Below, piece by piece: positions 1 through 7,856 of a stretch of 8,021 nucleotides of DNA. The notes beneath the pieces are model-generated. The model was given only the letters and a program-made list of their open reading frames with translations. It was not told the DNA's origin and ran no database searches. Positions within the stretch are counted from its first letter, which is position 1; the number at the start of each line of letters is the position of its first letter. This DNA is from an uncultured Actinomycetes bacterium (lineage in GTDB: Bacteria; Actinomycetota; Actinomycetes; Nanopelagicales; Nanopelagicaceae): contig CAJAFH010000043.1 of NCBI GenBank assembly GCA_903939005.1, positions 1 through 8,021 on the forward strand. The letters run 5' to 3'. A program made the position numbers and the translations under genes.

Positions 1-1344
<1,344 letters not shown>

Positions 1345-1357
1345 GCGAACTTAACTC

Positions 1358-1762
1358 ATGGCCCGTCGTCGTTTAAACTTTAATCGTCGACGCAATACCA
1401 ATAGTCGCGCGCTGGTGCTGGGCTTCTTTCTATTCTTTCTAGCCCTCACCATCGCACCGCCGGTGCAACATTATTTTTCACAGCGCGCTGAAATAAGTGC
1501 TGTTAGTGCACAGATCAAAGCTGGCGATGCTGCCGTTGCTCAAGCTCGCAAAGAACTCGAACTGTGGCGTGACCCGGAATATGTAAAGTCACAAGCTCGT
1601 GCTCGACTGCACTTTGTTCTGCCCGGCGAGCGTCAATACATAGTTACTGATGCAACTACCGAAGCCGAAGAAAATAAGACTGATGTTGCTAATAACATTC
1701 CAGTTGGTTTGCCTTGGTATAACCGCTTAATTGCATCGATTACCGAAACCGGCTCTAATTAA
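1358..1762 (+). CDS. ftsB: Septum formation initiator family protein (FtsB/DivIC-like)
   Basis: Small bitopic division protein of 134 residues. FtsB/DivIC proteins bind FtsL and FtsQ in the divisome and help activate septal peptidoglycan synthesis. Visible here: an Arg-rich cytoplasmic tail (residues 1-17), one transmembrane helix (about 18-36, Phe/Leu rich), a charged, probably coiled-coil stretch (about 42-70), then the family motif W70-x-DPEYV (72-76), QARARL (79-84) and FVLPGE (86-91). The last 40 residues are polar and poorly conserved. The ATG at 1358 has no clear Shine-Dalgarno, so initiation may depend on ribosomes from enolase 13 bases upstream. The gene ends in a 1-base TAATG overlap with the next one. 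The position between eno and DUF501 matches Rv1024, the mycobacterial FtsB homologue. The family is certain; the choice between the names FtsB and DivIC is by synteny. Confidence 0.92.
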   Translation: MARRRLNFNRRRNTNSRALVLGFFLFFLALTIAPPVQHYFSQRAEISAVSAQIKAGDAAVAQARKELELWRDPEYVKSQARARLHFVLPGERQYIVTDATTEAEENKTDVANNIPVGLPWYNRLIASITETGSN

Positions 1763-2280
1763 TGTCCGAACGCGAAGTATCGCAAGACGATTTAGATTGC
1801 ATCGAAGCCCAATTAGGCCGCACTCCACGCGATGTTCATGCCATTGGCTATCGCTGTCCCTGCGGAAAACCAGCTGTAGTTGAAACCCCACCACGTCTTG
1901 GCGATGGCACCCCATTTCCAACTTACTTTTATGCCACTTGCCCACGCTTAACTGGTGCTATCTCAACCCTTGAATCAACTGGCTTAATGGGCGAAATGAA
2001 CGAACGTTTAGCAACTGATGCCGAATTAGCTGGCGCATACGCAGCCGCTCATGAAGATTACTTAGCTGCACGCGCTGCCTTAAAGATGGATGTGCCCGAA
2101 GTAGAAGGCATTAGCGCTGGTGGAATGCCAGATCGGGTTAAGTGCCTTCACTCATTAGTTGCACATTCGCTATGTGCTGGCCCAGATGTGAATCCGTTAG
2201 GCGATGAAGCGTTAGCAAAATTGCCAGAGTGGTGGAAAGATCAACCTTGTAGCATCACCGAAAATGTAAAGGCCAACTAA
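1762..2280 (+). CDS. DUF501 domain protein, function unknown
   Basis: A 172-residue soluble protein of the DUF501 family, common in Actinobacteria and in the same place as M. tuberculosis Rv1025. No biochemical function is established that I know of. The recognisable blocks are CPCG (32-35), a Pro/Gly-rich segment PRLGDGTPFPTYFYATCP (44-61), and GMPDRVKCLH (121-130) followed by H135 and NPLGD (144-148). Cysteines 32, 34, 60 and 128 with histidines 130 and 135 sit in these conserved blocks, which would suit a metal site, but that is inference. There is no signal peptide or membrane segment. Its ATG overlaps the stop of the FtsB-like gene by one base, and its own stop overlaps the ppx start by one base, implying translational coupling on both sides. 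Neither junction has a strong Shine-Dalgarno. Confidence 0.93.
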   Translation: MSEREVSQDDLDCIEAQLGRTPRDVHAIGYRCPCGKPAVVETPPRLGDGTPFPTYFYATCPRLTGAISTLESTGLMGEMNERLATDAELAGAYAAAHEDYLAARAALKMDVPEVEGISAGGMPDRVKCLHSLVAHSLCAGPDVNPLGDEALAKLPEWWKDQPCSITENVKAN

Positions 2281-3191
2281 TGCGCGTAGGTGTAGTTGAT
2301 TGCGGTACTAATTCAATTCGGTTATTAATTGCCGATATCGACGGAAATAATTTCCGCGAAATAACTCGTCAGATGCAAGTCGTGCGCCTTGGTCAAGGCG
2401 TTGATGAAACTAATCAATTCCACCCCGATGCGATCTCGAGAACATTTGCAGCCGTTGACTTATATGCATCCGAACTAGCTCGACGTGGTGTTGAAAAGCT
2501 GCGTTTCTGTGCAACTAGCGCAACCCGCGATGCGTTAAACCGTGAAGTATTTGTTGATGGCGTTAAGGAACGTTTAGGCATCGAACCTGAAGTAATTTCA
2601 GGGGATGAAGAAGCGCGCCTTTCATTTGCTGGTGCGACTCGCGAATTTAGCCGCGCTGATGGCCCTTTCCTAGTAGTCGATATCGGCGGCGGTTCCACTG
2701 AGTTTGTTTTAGGCACCGATTCAGTAGATAGCGCAATCAGTGTAAATATTGGCTGTGTTCGTATGACTGAGCGCCATTTTCATAACGATCCACCAACTGC
2801 TGATGAGATAGCGATTGCTCGCCGTGATATCCAGAACGCAATAGATATTGCCTATGCCAGCGTAGATATTAAAGGTGCGAAGACATTAGTTTGTGTGGCT
2901 GGCACCGCAACCACGGTTGCCGCCGCAGCGCTTAACTTGCCGGAATACGATCGTCATGCAATCCATTTATCCCGCATCTCTGCTGAACAAGTACATGCCG
3001 TTAGCAACAAGTTTTTAACCATGACTCGCGAAGAACGTGCCGCCCTTGGTTATATGCACCCAGGTCGCGTTGATGTAATCGGGGCTGGCTCACTAGTTCT
3101 CTCTGAAATCATGAAAGCAACTGGCGCTAAAGAATTTGTGGCATCTGAAAATGACATTCTCGACGGAATGGCATGGTCGCTTGCCAAGTAA
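2280..3191 (+). CDS. ppx: Ppx/GppA family exopolyphosphatase / pppGpp phosphatase
   Basis: Cytosolic phosphatase of the ASKHA (actin/Hsp70/sugar kinase) fold. Family members remove terminal phosphates from inorganic polyphosphate or convert pppGpp to ppGpp, linking phosphate storage to the stringent response. Visible motifs: phosphate-1 loop VDCGTNSIRLLI (6-17), SGDEEARLSF (107-116) with the likely catalytic glutamate E111, phosphate-2 loop VVDIGGGSTEF (132-142), adenosine-type motif AGTATT (207-212), HPGRVDVIGAG (260-270) and the C-terminal ILDG (293-296). At 303 residues it is the short actinobacterial form, with no C-terminal HD-like domain as in E. coli Ppx/GppA. It is syntenic with Rv1026 of M. 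tuberculosis. Its start overlaps the DUF501 stop (TAATG), and the downstream glycosylase reading frame begins at or inside its 3' end. The sequence does not decide which substrate it prefers. Confidence 0.95.
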   Translation: MRVGVVDCGTNSIRLLIADIDGNNFREITRQMQVVRLGQGVDETNQFHPDAISRTFAAVDLYASELARRGVEKLRFCATSATRDALNREVFVDGVKERLGIEPEVISGDEEARLSFAGATREFSRADGPFLVVDIGGGSTEFVLGTDSVDSAISVNIGCVRMTERHFHNDPPTADEIAIARRDIQNAIDIAYASVDIKGAKTLVCVAGTATTVAAAALNLPEYDRHAIHLSRISAEQVHAVSNKFLTMTREERAALGYMHPGRVDVIGAGSLVLSEIMKATGAKEFVASENDILDGMAWSLAK

Positions 3192-3903
3192 GAAATTGGC
3201 GCAAAGTATAAAAACTTTGCCCTTGCTCGAAAAGAAAATTATCGCCTGTCGCGATTGCCCGCGACTCGTTGAATGGCGCGAAGAAGTTGCAGTTGTTAAA
3301 CGCAAGGCATACCAAGATGAAAAATACTGGGGCAAAGCTGTACCCGGTTTTGGTTCGCCCAAACCAAAGTTAATGATTGTTGGATTAGCTCCTGGTGCGC
3401 ACGGTGCAAACCGCACTGGTCGTATCTTCACGGGTGATCCATCTGGTGATTGGCTTTACGGTTCATTGCATCGTTTAGGTATTGCCAAGATTGCAACCAG
3501 TACATCGCGTGATGATGGTCAAGAACTTCGTGAAACCAGAATTTCAATGGCTGTGCGTTGCGCACCCCCCGATAACAAACCAACCACCGAAGAACGTGAT
3601 CAATGTTCGCCATGGTTTCTGCGTGAGTTAGAACTTTCGCTGCCAACTACCAGAGCATTTGTGGCTCTGGGAAACTTTGCCTGGGTTGCTCTTTTCTCAG
3701 CCCTGGCCGAATTAGGCCACCCGGTTAGGAGAACCAAGTTTGGCCATGGGGCAGAGGTTAAATATGAGCACAATGGTGTGAAGTACCTAATAATGGCTAG
3801 TTTCCACCCCAGCCAGCAGAACACATTCACTGGAAAGCTCACCAAACCAATGTTGGATTCAGTGCTCAAAAAAGCGGGTAGATTTGCCCACGTTCTTCGT
3901 TAG
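3151..3903 (+). CDS. udgB: Type 5 uracil-DNA glycosylase (UdgB), 4Fe-4S protein
   Basis: Base-excision repair enzyme that removes uracil, and in this family also hypoxanthine and other deaminated bases, from DNA. From the ATG used here it is 250 residues. Iron-sulphur ligands: C33 and C36 in CRDCPRL, C137 in VRCAPP, and C152. Active-site motif 1 is GLAPGAHGANRTGR (78-91), followed by FTGD with D96, which aligns with D75 of the Thermus thermophilus enzyme as I recall that sequence. Motif 2 is HPSQQNT (219-225) with H219. Other conserved blocks are YWGKAVPGFG and DNKPTTEER. The start is uncertain. ATG 3151 overlaps ppx by 41 bases and has no Shine-Dalgarno; TTG 3196 starts 4 bases after the ppx stop and gives 235 residues, closer to compact homologues; TTG 3136 is the longest option. 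The gene probably shares the upstream operon, and a tRNA gene starts 22 bases after its stop. Confidence 0.93.
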   Translation: MTFSTEWHGRLPSKKLAQSIKTLPLLEKKIIACRDCPRLVEWREEVAVVKRKAYQDEKYWGKAVPGFGSPKPKLMIVGLAPGAHGANRTGRIFTGDPSGDWLYGSLHRLGIAKIATSTSRDDGQELRETRISMAVRCAPPDNKPTTEERDQCSPWFLRELELSLPTTRAFVALGNFAWVALFSALAELGHPVRRTKFGHGAEVKYEHNGVKYLIMASFHPSQQNTFTGKLTKPMLDSVLKKAGRFAHVLR

Positions 3904-3913
3904 TTCCTAAAAG
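3884..3913 (+). promoter_or_regulatory. Possible promoter of the tRNA gene
   Basis: TTGCCC (3884-3889) and TAAAAG (3908-3913) each match 4 of 6 consensus positions of the -35 and -10 boxes with an 18-base spacer. Transcription would start near 3920, just before the mature tRNA end at 3926. The -35 lies inside the 3' end of the glycosylase gene. The match is weak, and the alternative is processing of the tRNA from the operon transcript. Confidence 0.3.
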
Positions 3914-3925
3914 ATTTATCGCATG

Positions 3926-4001
3926 GCCCCGATAGCCCAATGGCAGAGGCAGAGGACTTAAAATCCTCCCAGTGTGGGTTCGACCCCCACTCGGGGCACC
4001 A
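3926..4001 (+). tRNA. tRNA-Leu (anticodon UAA), class I shape with short variable loop
   Basis: The 76 bases fold as a full cloverleaf with the 3' CCA encoded. The acceptor stem is GCCCCGA (3926-3932) with TCGGGGC (3991-3997), 7 of 7 pairs, with discriminator A at 3998. The D arm is 3935-3950 with three good pairs and a C/A mismatch at the top. The anticodon stem is GAGGA (3952-3956) with TCCTC (3964-3968), and the loop CTTAAAA places UAA at 3959-3961. The variable loop is only five bases (3969-3973). The T stem GTGGG/CCCAC closes the loop TTCGACC (3979-3985). The anticodon reads UUA, hence leucine, and A73 is the base leucyl-tRNA synthetase needs. Normal bacterial tRNA-Leu is class II with a long variable arm, which is absent here, so the charged amino acid is inferred from the anticodon alone. 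UUA is used frequently in the neighbouring genes. Confidence 0.9.
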
Positions 4002-4005
4002 GAGA

Positions 4006-4026
4006 TAAGCGTAATTTTCACGCTTA
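4006..4026 (+). other. Small stem-loop directly 3' of the tRNA
   Basis: TAAGCGT (4006-4012) pairs perfectly with ACGCTTA (4020-4026) around a 7-base loop, starting four bases after the CCA end. No T-run follows, so it is a poor intrinsic terminator. It may serve as a 3' trailer structure for tRNA processing, or be chance. Confidence 0.35.
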
Positions 4027-4071
4027 GGTGCTTAGAGTTTCCCGAGCATTTTTGGCTTTCGCTAATTTCAG

Positions 4072-4100
4072 TTCACTTGAAATAACTTCTCGCGTAACAT
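4072..4100 (+). promoter_or_regulatory. Weak candidate promoter upstream of the Bax-inhibitor gene
   Basis: TTCACT (4072-4077) and TAACAT (4095-4100) are separated by 17 bases, each matching 4 of 6 consensus positions. Start of transcription would be near 4107, leaving a leader of about 53 bases that begins with the hairpin at 4112-4130. No better promoter is seen between the tRNA and the gene. Confidence 0.3.
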
Positions 4101-4111
4101 TGTTCCCACTA

Positions 4112-4134
4112 GGGCTGGGGATTCCAGCTCTTTT
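4112..4134 (+). terminator. Terminator-like hairpin with TTTT in the Bax-inhibitor leader
   Basis: GGGCTGG (4112-4118) pairs with CCAGCTC (4124-4130), seven pairs including one G.T, around a 5-base loop and followed at once by TTTT (4131-4134). It lies 111 bases after the tRNA and 25 bases before the ATG at 4160. It may end the tRNA transcript, or act as an attenuator if transcription starts at the weak promoter just upstream. The short T-run makes its efficiency doubtful. Confidence 0.4.
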
Positions 4135-4159
4135 CGCACTAGAGAGTGAGTACAAAAGT

Positions 4160-4951
4160 ATGCGTAGTTCAAACCCTGTTCTTGGACGGGCGTTTAATAA
4201 TCGTGGTTATGCCTCAATGGGGAATACCACCACGGCTACCACACCAGAGAGTTTAGAAAACCTCTATAACGCACCCGCTGCATCACCACTTCAAACCGGT
4301 CGCATGACCATTGAAGATGTTGTCGCGCGCACATCAATTCTTTTCGGCATCTTGGTTGTTGTCGGCGCTATTTCGTGGAATGCAAACTTAGGAATCGGCG
4401 CACTAATGTTCGGCTTCCTTGGTGGCTTTGTTCTAGCGATGGTAAATACCTTCAGCCAGAAGATCCGCCCAGGTTTAATTATGACCTATGCCGCTTTCCA
4501 AGGTTTAGCACTTGGAACTCTTAGCAGTTTCTACAATGATGTTTATCCTGGCATCGTTAGCCAAGCTGTAATCGGAACACTCTGCGCGTTCGCCGGAATG
4601 TTGTTCGCTTATAGCAATGGAAAAATTCGCGTAACTCCAAAATTCACTCGCGTAATTTTAGGTGCCGCAATTGGTTACCTAGCACTTGGTTTGGTCAGCA
4701 TGATCATGTCATTTACTGGAAGCTCAGGCGGCCTATATGGCGTAACTGGTTTCGGTCCATTGCTAGCAGTTGCTGGCGTTGGCCTTGCAAGCTTCTTCTT
4801 AGTTCTTGATTTCGATCAAATCCAAAAGGGAATTGCAGCTGGCGCACCACAAGAAGAATCATGGCGTGCCGGGTTTGGCCTAATGGTTACGATCGTTTGG
4901 CTATACCTTGAAATACTTCGCTTGATCTCAATCTTGCGTGGCGATGACTAA
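4160..4951 (+). CDS. Bax inhibitor-1/YccA family membrane protein
   Basis: Integral membrane protein of 263 residues in the bacterial Bax inhibitor-1-like group. Characterised relatives such as B. subtilis YetJ are pH-sensitive calcium leak channels; the role in Actinobacteria is not established. A polar N-terminal tail of about 55 residues starts with MRSSNPVLGR, typical of actinobacterial members. About seven hydrophobic helices follow (roughly 57-73, 77-97, 107-124, 133-151, 164-184, 198-216, 237-258). The conserved acidic stretch LDFDQI (216-221) holds D217 and D219, and E251 lies in the last helix (WLYLEILRL); these are candidates for the pH-sensing acidic pair. The reading frame opens at GTG 4028, but the extra 44 residues look unlike the family and would cover the leader hairpin, so ATG 4160 is preferred. 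Its Shine-Dalgarno is weak (GAGTGAG, 4144-4150). The gene ends directly against the opposing MFS gene. Confidence 0.92.
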   Translation: MRSSNPVLGRAFNNRGYASMGNTTTATTPESLENLYNAPAASPLQTGRMTIEDVVARTSILFGILVVVGAISWNANLGIGALMFGFLGGFVLAMVNTFSQKIRPGLIMTYAAFQGLALGTLSSFYNDVYPGIVSQAVIGTLCAFAGMLFAYSNGKIRVTPKFTRVILGAAIGYLALGLVSMIMSFTGSSGGLYGVTGFGPLLAVAGVGLASFFLVLDFDQIQKGIAAGAPQEESWRAGFGLMVTIVWLYLEILRLISILRGDD

Positions 4952-6181
4952 TTAATTATCGTTTAGTGAAATGGTCGGCTCATGTGAGCCGGCCATTTTT
5001 CTTGTCTCAGGTAAACGCGCACCCAGAATTAAAACCAGCGAGAAGATCACAGCGGTTGCAGCAAATGCCACTCGGAATGAATAAAGGTCAGAAATTGCAC
5101 CGACCACAATTGGGCCTACGATCATGCCGGCATCGCCTGCCATCTGGAAAATACCGATTACGCGGCCACCTTTGCCCTTAATAACATCGCCAATAATGGC
5201 GCCTGGTGCTGTTGATAGGTAAGCGCCACCAACTCCAAGAATGGCCATAGATATTAAGAACATCCAGATATTGAATGAAAAAGTTAAGCCAATGATGCCA
5301 GCCATAAAAATAGAACCACCCAGCAGGATTACATATTTTCTACCCTTTAAGTCAGATGCTCTGCCAGATTTAAAAAGAAAGAGCCCCTGCACTAGTGCTC
5401 CGATGGCAAAACCAATACCAACAACAGCTGCAGTTGACTTTAAACTTTCGGTAACGAAGAGTGGCAAGATCGAAGAACGCATCCCGAAAAAGGACCAACC
5501 AATGATGAATGAAAGAGCTAGCGCAATTCGATAAGCCGGAATTTGGAATGCTTCCCTGAAAGTAATCGGATCTTGGGCCTTAACTTTGTCGCCACTTTTC
5601 GCAGCTTCAGCACGACCTAAATAAATGTATCCGATTACACCGGCGATAGCTAACATAAATGCGTATGCGAAGAATGGTGCTCGCAATGAAATAGTCGCCA
5701 GTGCACCACCGATAGCAGGCCCAGAAATTCCACCAATTAAGAAGGAACCTTGGAAAGCCGAAAGTGCGCGGGCACGATGCGCATCATCGGTGGCACGAAA
5801 AATTAGTGAACTAGATGCAACCGAAAACATTGAGGAACCTAAGCCGCCAGCTGCACGGAAAGTTAAGAGTTGCGGATAGTTCTGCGCTAACCCAGCTAAA
5901 ACAGTGAAGAAAGCAACCATCAATACGCCGAAGCTATAAACGTTTCGTTCGCCAAAGCGGTCAACTAAGCGGCCGGAAATCATGCCTGATGAGAATCGGG
6001 CAAAAGCAAAAGCTGAAACAACTAAGCCAACTGCGGTGTTATTTACGCCAAAAGATCTAACGAATACTGGGATTGCCGGAAAGATGATGCCAAAGCCCAA
6101 CGCGACAAAGAATGAGGCGATGATGACAACTTGGACTTCGCGAGAAAACCCAGAAAGCGCTGACTTAAAGCTTTTAACCAA
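4952..6181 (-). CDS. MFS transporter, 12-TM, DHA1-like exporter
   Basis: Major facilitator superfamily carrier, probably a proton-coupled exporter of small molecules or drugs in the cytoplasmic membrane; the substrate cannot be read from the sequence. It has 409 residues from the TTG at 6181. Features: first helix about 20-41, loop 2/3 motif [11 protein letters not shown] (70-79), helix 5 motif C-like [10 protein letters not shown] (150-159) typical of drug/proton antiporters, a polar central loop (about 189-208), and a second-half motif A copy [10 protein letters not shown] (273-282). The frame extends to GTG 6247, but that would overlap the upstream gene by 74 bases and add a basic 22-residue tail; TTG 6181 overlaps by only 8 and leaves a normal N-terminus. 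The Shine-Dalgarno is weak, so coupling to the DHA2 gene is likely. Its last codons contain the terminator of the opposite gene. Confidence 0.9.
   Translation of the reverse strand: MVKSFKSALSGFSREVQVVIIASFFVALGFGIIFPAIPVFVRSFGVNNTAVGLVVSAFAFARFSSGMISGRLVDRFGERNVYSFGVLMVAFFTVLAGLAQNYPQLLTFRAAGGLGSSMFSVASSSLIFRATDDAHRARALSAFQGSFLIGGISGPAIGGALATISLRAPFFAYAFMLAIAGVIGYIYLGRAEAAKSGDKVKAQDPITFREAFQIPAYRIALALSFIIGWSFFGMRSSILPLFVTESLKSTAAVVGIGFAIGALVQGLFLFKSGRASDLKGRKYVILLGGSIFMAGIIGLTFSFNIWMFLISMAILGVGGAYLSTAPGAIIGDVIKGKGGRVIGIFQMAGDAGMIVGPIVVGAISDLYSFRVAFAATAVIFSLVLILGARLPETRKMAGSHEPTISLNDN
4969..5000 (+). terminator. Strong intrinsic terminator of the Bax-inhibitor gene, inside the opposing CDS
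   Basis: Bases 4969-4981 pair with 4986-4998 (13 pairs with one G.T, 4-base loop), and the + strand reads TTTTT at 4996-5000. It begins 17 bases after the Bax-inhibitor stop. On the minus strand it forms codons near the C-terminus of the MFS gene (around residues KMAGSHEPT). Read from the minus strand the hairpin also forms but lacks a good T-run, so it should work mainly for + transcripts. Confidence 0.85.
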
Positions 6182-7775
6182 GAGATTCGCCCGCCGCTTC
6201 TTCCTTGGCTTCCCGATATTCCACGGTTGTTCGCAGCGGAACTTCACGTAGTTTAAAGGCGCAGTAGATTCCGATCGAAATTACCGGGGCAGCAACCAAG
6301 AAAACCACATTGAAACTGTTTACAAAAGATTGCAAAACAGTCTGTTGAATTATTGGTGGCAGGTCAGCCAAGATTGCGGTGTTATTCGTGACGCCTTCTA
6401 GTTTGGCGGCATCAAAGCCTGCAACTGCAGCTGGATTAGTTGCTCCAAGATCGGCAAAGTCTTTTACTAAATAATGACTTAATCGATTAGTCAAAATACT
6501 GCCAAATATTGCGGCACCAAATACGCTGCCTAGAGATCTAAAGAAAGTGTTTGAAGTTGTTGCAACACCAAGATCTTTAAAGTCAATCGAATTCTGCAGC
6601 GCAATAACCATGGTCTGCATTGTTAAACCTAAGCCCATACCTACCATTGCGGCAAAGATTGCAATTTGCCAGTAGGGAGTATCGATACCAAGTGTGGTCA
6701 TAAGCGCTAAACCTGAGGTCATAATGATGGTTCCGGCGATTGGGAACTTCTTATATTTACCGGTTCGTGAAATTGCTTTGCCGCTAAAGATCGAGGTCGT
6801 AACAATTCCTAACATCAACGGAATCAACTTCAAACCAGCCGAGGAAGGACTTTCACCTTGAACAACTTGCAAATAAAGTGGCAACATAATCATTGCGCCG
6901 AACATGCCAGCGCCAATCATGAAACCTAAAACCGAAGTGATATTAAAAGTGTGATTCTTAAATAGGCTAAGCGGCAAGATTGGTTCAACTGCTTGAGATT
7001 CCCAGCGCAGAAACAGCAGCGTCAGAATAAATCCGGAAGTTAAACAGATAACGGTTCGAGGATCTGACCAGCCATCTTGTGGGCCAAAAATCGAGATCGC
7101 AAGCAGCGTTGAAGAAACTGCCATAACCATGAGGAGCGCACCGATGTAATCGATCTTATGCTCGCGACGCACTTTTGGAATATGCAACACAGCCGAAGTA
7201 ATTACTAGTGCTGCGATACCAAATGGCAGGTTGATGTAGAAAATCCAACGCCAGCCAGTAATTCCTAGGATTTTATCTTGGTCGGAAAAGAAGCCACCAA
7301 GAAGTGGGCCAGCAACTGAGGCAAGACCCCAGACAGCACCAAAATATCCTTGATAGCGACCACGCTCACGTGGCGGAACTATGTCACCAATGATTACGAA
7401 GGTAAGTGCCATTAATCCGCCACCACCAAGACCTTGCAAAGCTCTGGTTGCGATTAGTTGTTCCATATTTGTTGAAGCACCAGCTAAGAAGGAACCAAGC
7501 AAAAATGTAACGATTGCGAATTGGAAAACAATTCGGCGGCCATATAGATCTGAGATCTTTCCATATAGCGGGGTTGAAGCAGTCGAAGTTAAAAGGTAGG
7601 CGGTTACAACCCAGGTGTAATGCTCTAAACCATTGAATTCTTCAACGATACTTTTTAAAGCTGCTGAAACAATTGTTTGATCAAGCGCTGCGAGCAACAT
7701 GCCAGTCATGAGCCCTGAAAGAATAATTAAAATCTCTTTATGGGTATGAACTTTCGCTTGCGGACTTGCGGACAT
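6174..7775 (-). CDS. MFS transporter, 14-TM, DHA2 family (EmrB/QacA-like)
   Basis: Proton-driven multidrug-type exporter of 533 residues, the usual length for 14-helix DHA2 pumps. Visible motifs: D1-type [10 protein letters not shown] (31-40) in helix 1, motif [12 protein letters not shown] (72-82), motif [11 protein letters not shown] (111-120), motif [15 protein letters not shown] (150-163) typical of antiporters, and a long extracytoplasmic loop before the last helix (about 428-485). The C-terminal tail is acidic ([10 protein letters not shown]). The ATG at 7775 has a good Shine-Dalgarno, GGAGAGG on the minus strand at 7787-7781. It is the first gene of a two-gene minus-strand unit with the DHA1-like carrier and diverges from the ABC ATPase gene 81 bases away. 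No regulator gene is seen between the divergent genes. Substrate is unknown; names such as EmrB or QacA indicate family only. Confidence 0.94.
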   Translation of the reverse strand: MSASPQAKVHTHKEILIILSGLMTGMLLAALDQTIVSAALKSIVEEFNGLEHYTWVVTAYLLTSTASTPLYGKISDLYGRRIVFQFAIVTFLLGSFLAGASTNMEQLIATRALQGLGGGGLMALTFVIIGDIVPPRERGRYQGYFGAVWGLASVAGPLLGGFFSDQDKILGITGWRWIFYINLPFGIAALVITSAVLHIPKVRREHKIDYIGALLMVMAVSSTLLAISIFGPQDGWSDPRTVICLTSGFILTLLFLRWESQAVEPILPLSLFKNHTFNITSVLGFMIGAGMFGAMIMLPLYLQVVQGESPSSAGLKLIPLMLGIVTTSIFSGKAISRTGKYKKFPIAGTIIMTSGLALMTTLGIDTPYWQIAIFAAMVGMGLGLTMQTMVIALQNSIDFKDLGVATTSNTFFRSLGSVFGAAIFGSILTNRLSHYLVKDFADLGATNPAAVAGFDAAKLEGVTNNTAILADLPPIIQQTVLQSFVNSFNVVFLVAAPVISIGIYCAFKLREVPLRTTVEYREAKEEAAGESLG

Positions 7776-7856
7776 ATTTGCCTCTCCAGCATGATTTCTT
7801 ACATTGAATCTAAATCGATTCTTGGCTCATAGGCCGTAACGCGGTAAGTTTACTCC
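7776..7856. promoter_or_regulatory. Divergent intergenic region between DHA2 exporter and ABC ATPase
   Basis: These 81 bases must carry the promoters for both divergent genes. On the + strand TTGGCT (7822-7827) and TAAGTT (7845-7850), 17 bases apart, resemble -35 and -10 boxes and end six bases before the GTG at 7857, which would give a leaderless ABC mRNA. For the minus strand TAGATT (complement of 7807-7812) is a possible -10, without a good -35. The palindrome AATCGATT (7813-7820) and the repeat pair GAATC/GATTC (7806-7810, 7817-7821) lie between and could be an operator. All are short and could occur by chance. Confidence 0.4.
7781..7787 (-). promoter_or_regulatory. Ribosome binding site of the DHA2 exporter
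   Basis: The minus strand reads GGAGAGG here, five bases before the ATG at 7775. It supports that start codon. Confidence 0.75.

Noticed and set aside
3093..3431. Minus-strand open frame of 112 codons across the ppx/udgB junction
   Set aside because: It lies antisense to two well-supported genes, has no recognisable domain and no Shine-Dalgarno; it is a shadow frame.
3959..3961. Reading the UAA anticodon tRNA as a stop-codon suppressor
   Set aside because: Anticodon UAA pairs with codon UUA, not with the stop codon UAA, which would need anticodon UUA. It is a sense-codon tRNA.
4022..4034. GCTTAG repeated in the tRNA/Bax-inhibitor spacer as a possible attachment-site repeat
   Set aside because: The repeat is only six bases, does not copy the tRNA 3' end, and no integrase or foreign DNA is nearby.
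4028..4159. GTG 4028 as start of the Bax-inhibitor protein, adding 44 residues
   Set aside because: The extra residues do not look like the family, which begins with M-x-SSNPV; the stretch also contains the terminator-like hairpin and promoter-like boxes, so it is better read as untranslated leader.
5241..5534. Plus-strand open frame antisense to the MFS gene
   Set aside because: Its composition, rich in Pro/Lys/Ile, is what antisense of membrane-helix codons gives; no domain is visible, and the opposite strand is clearly coding.
6182..6247. GTG 6247 as start of the 12-TM MFS transporter
   Set aside because: It would overlap the upstream DHA2 gene by 74 bases and add a basic tail that is just the other frame of the DHA2 C-terminus; TTG 6181 gives an 8-base overlap and a normal N-terminus.
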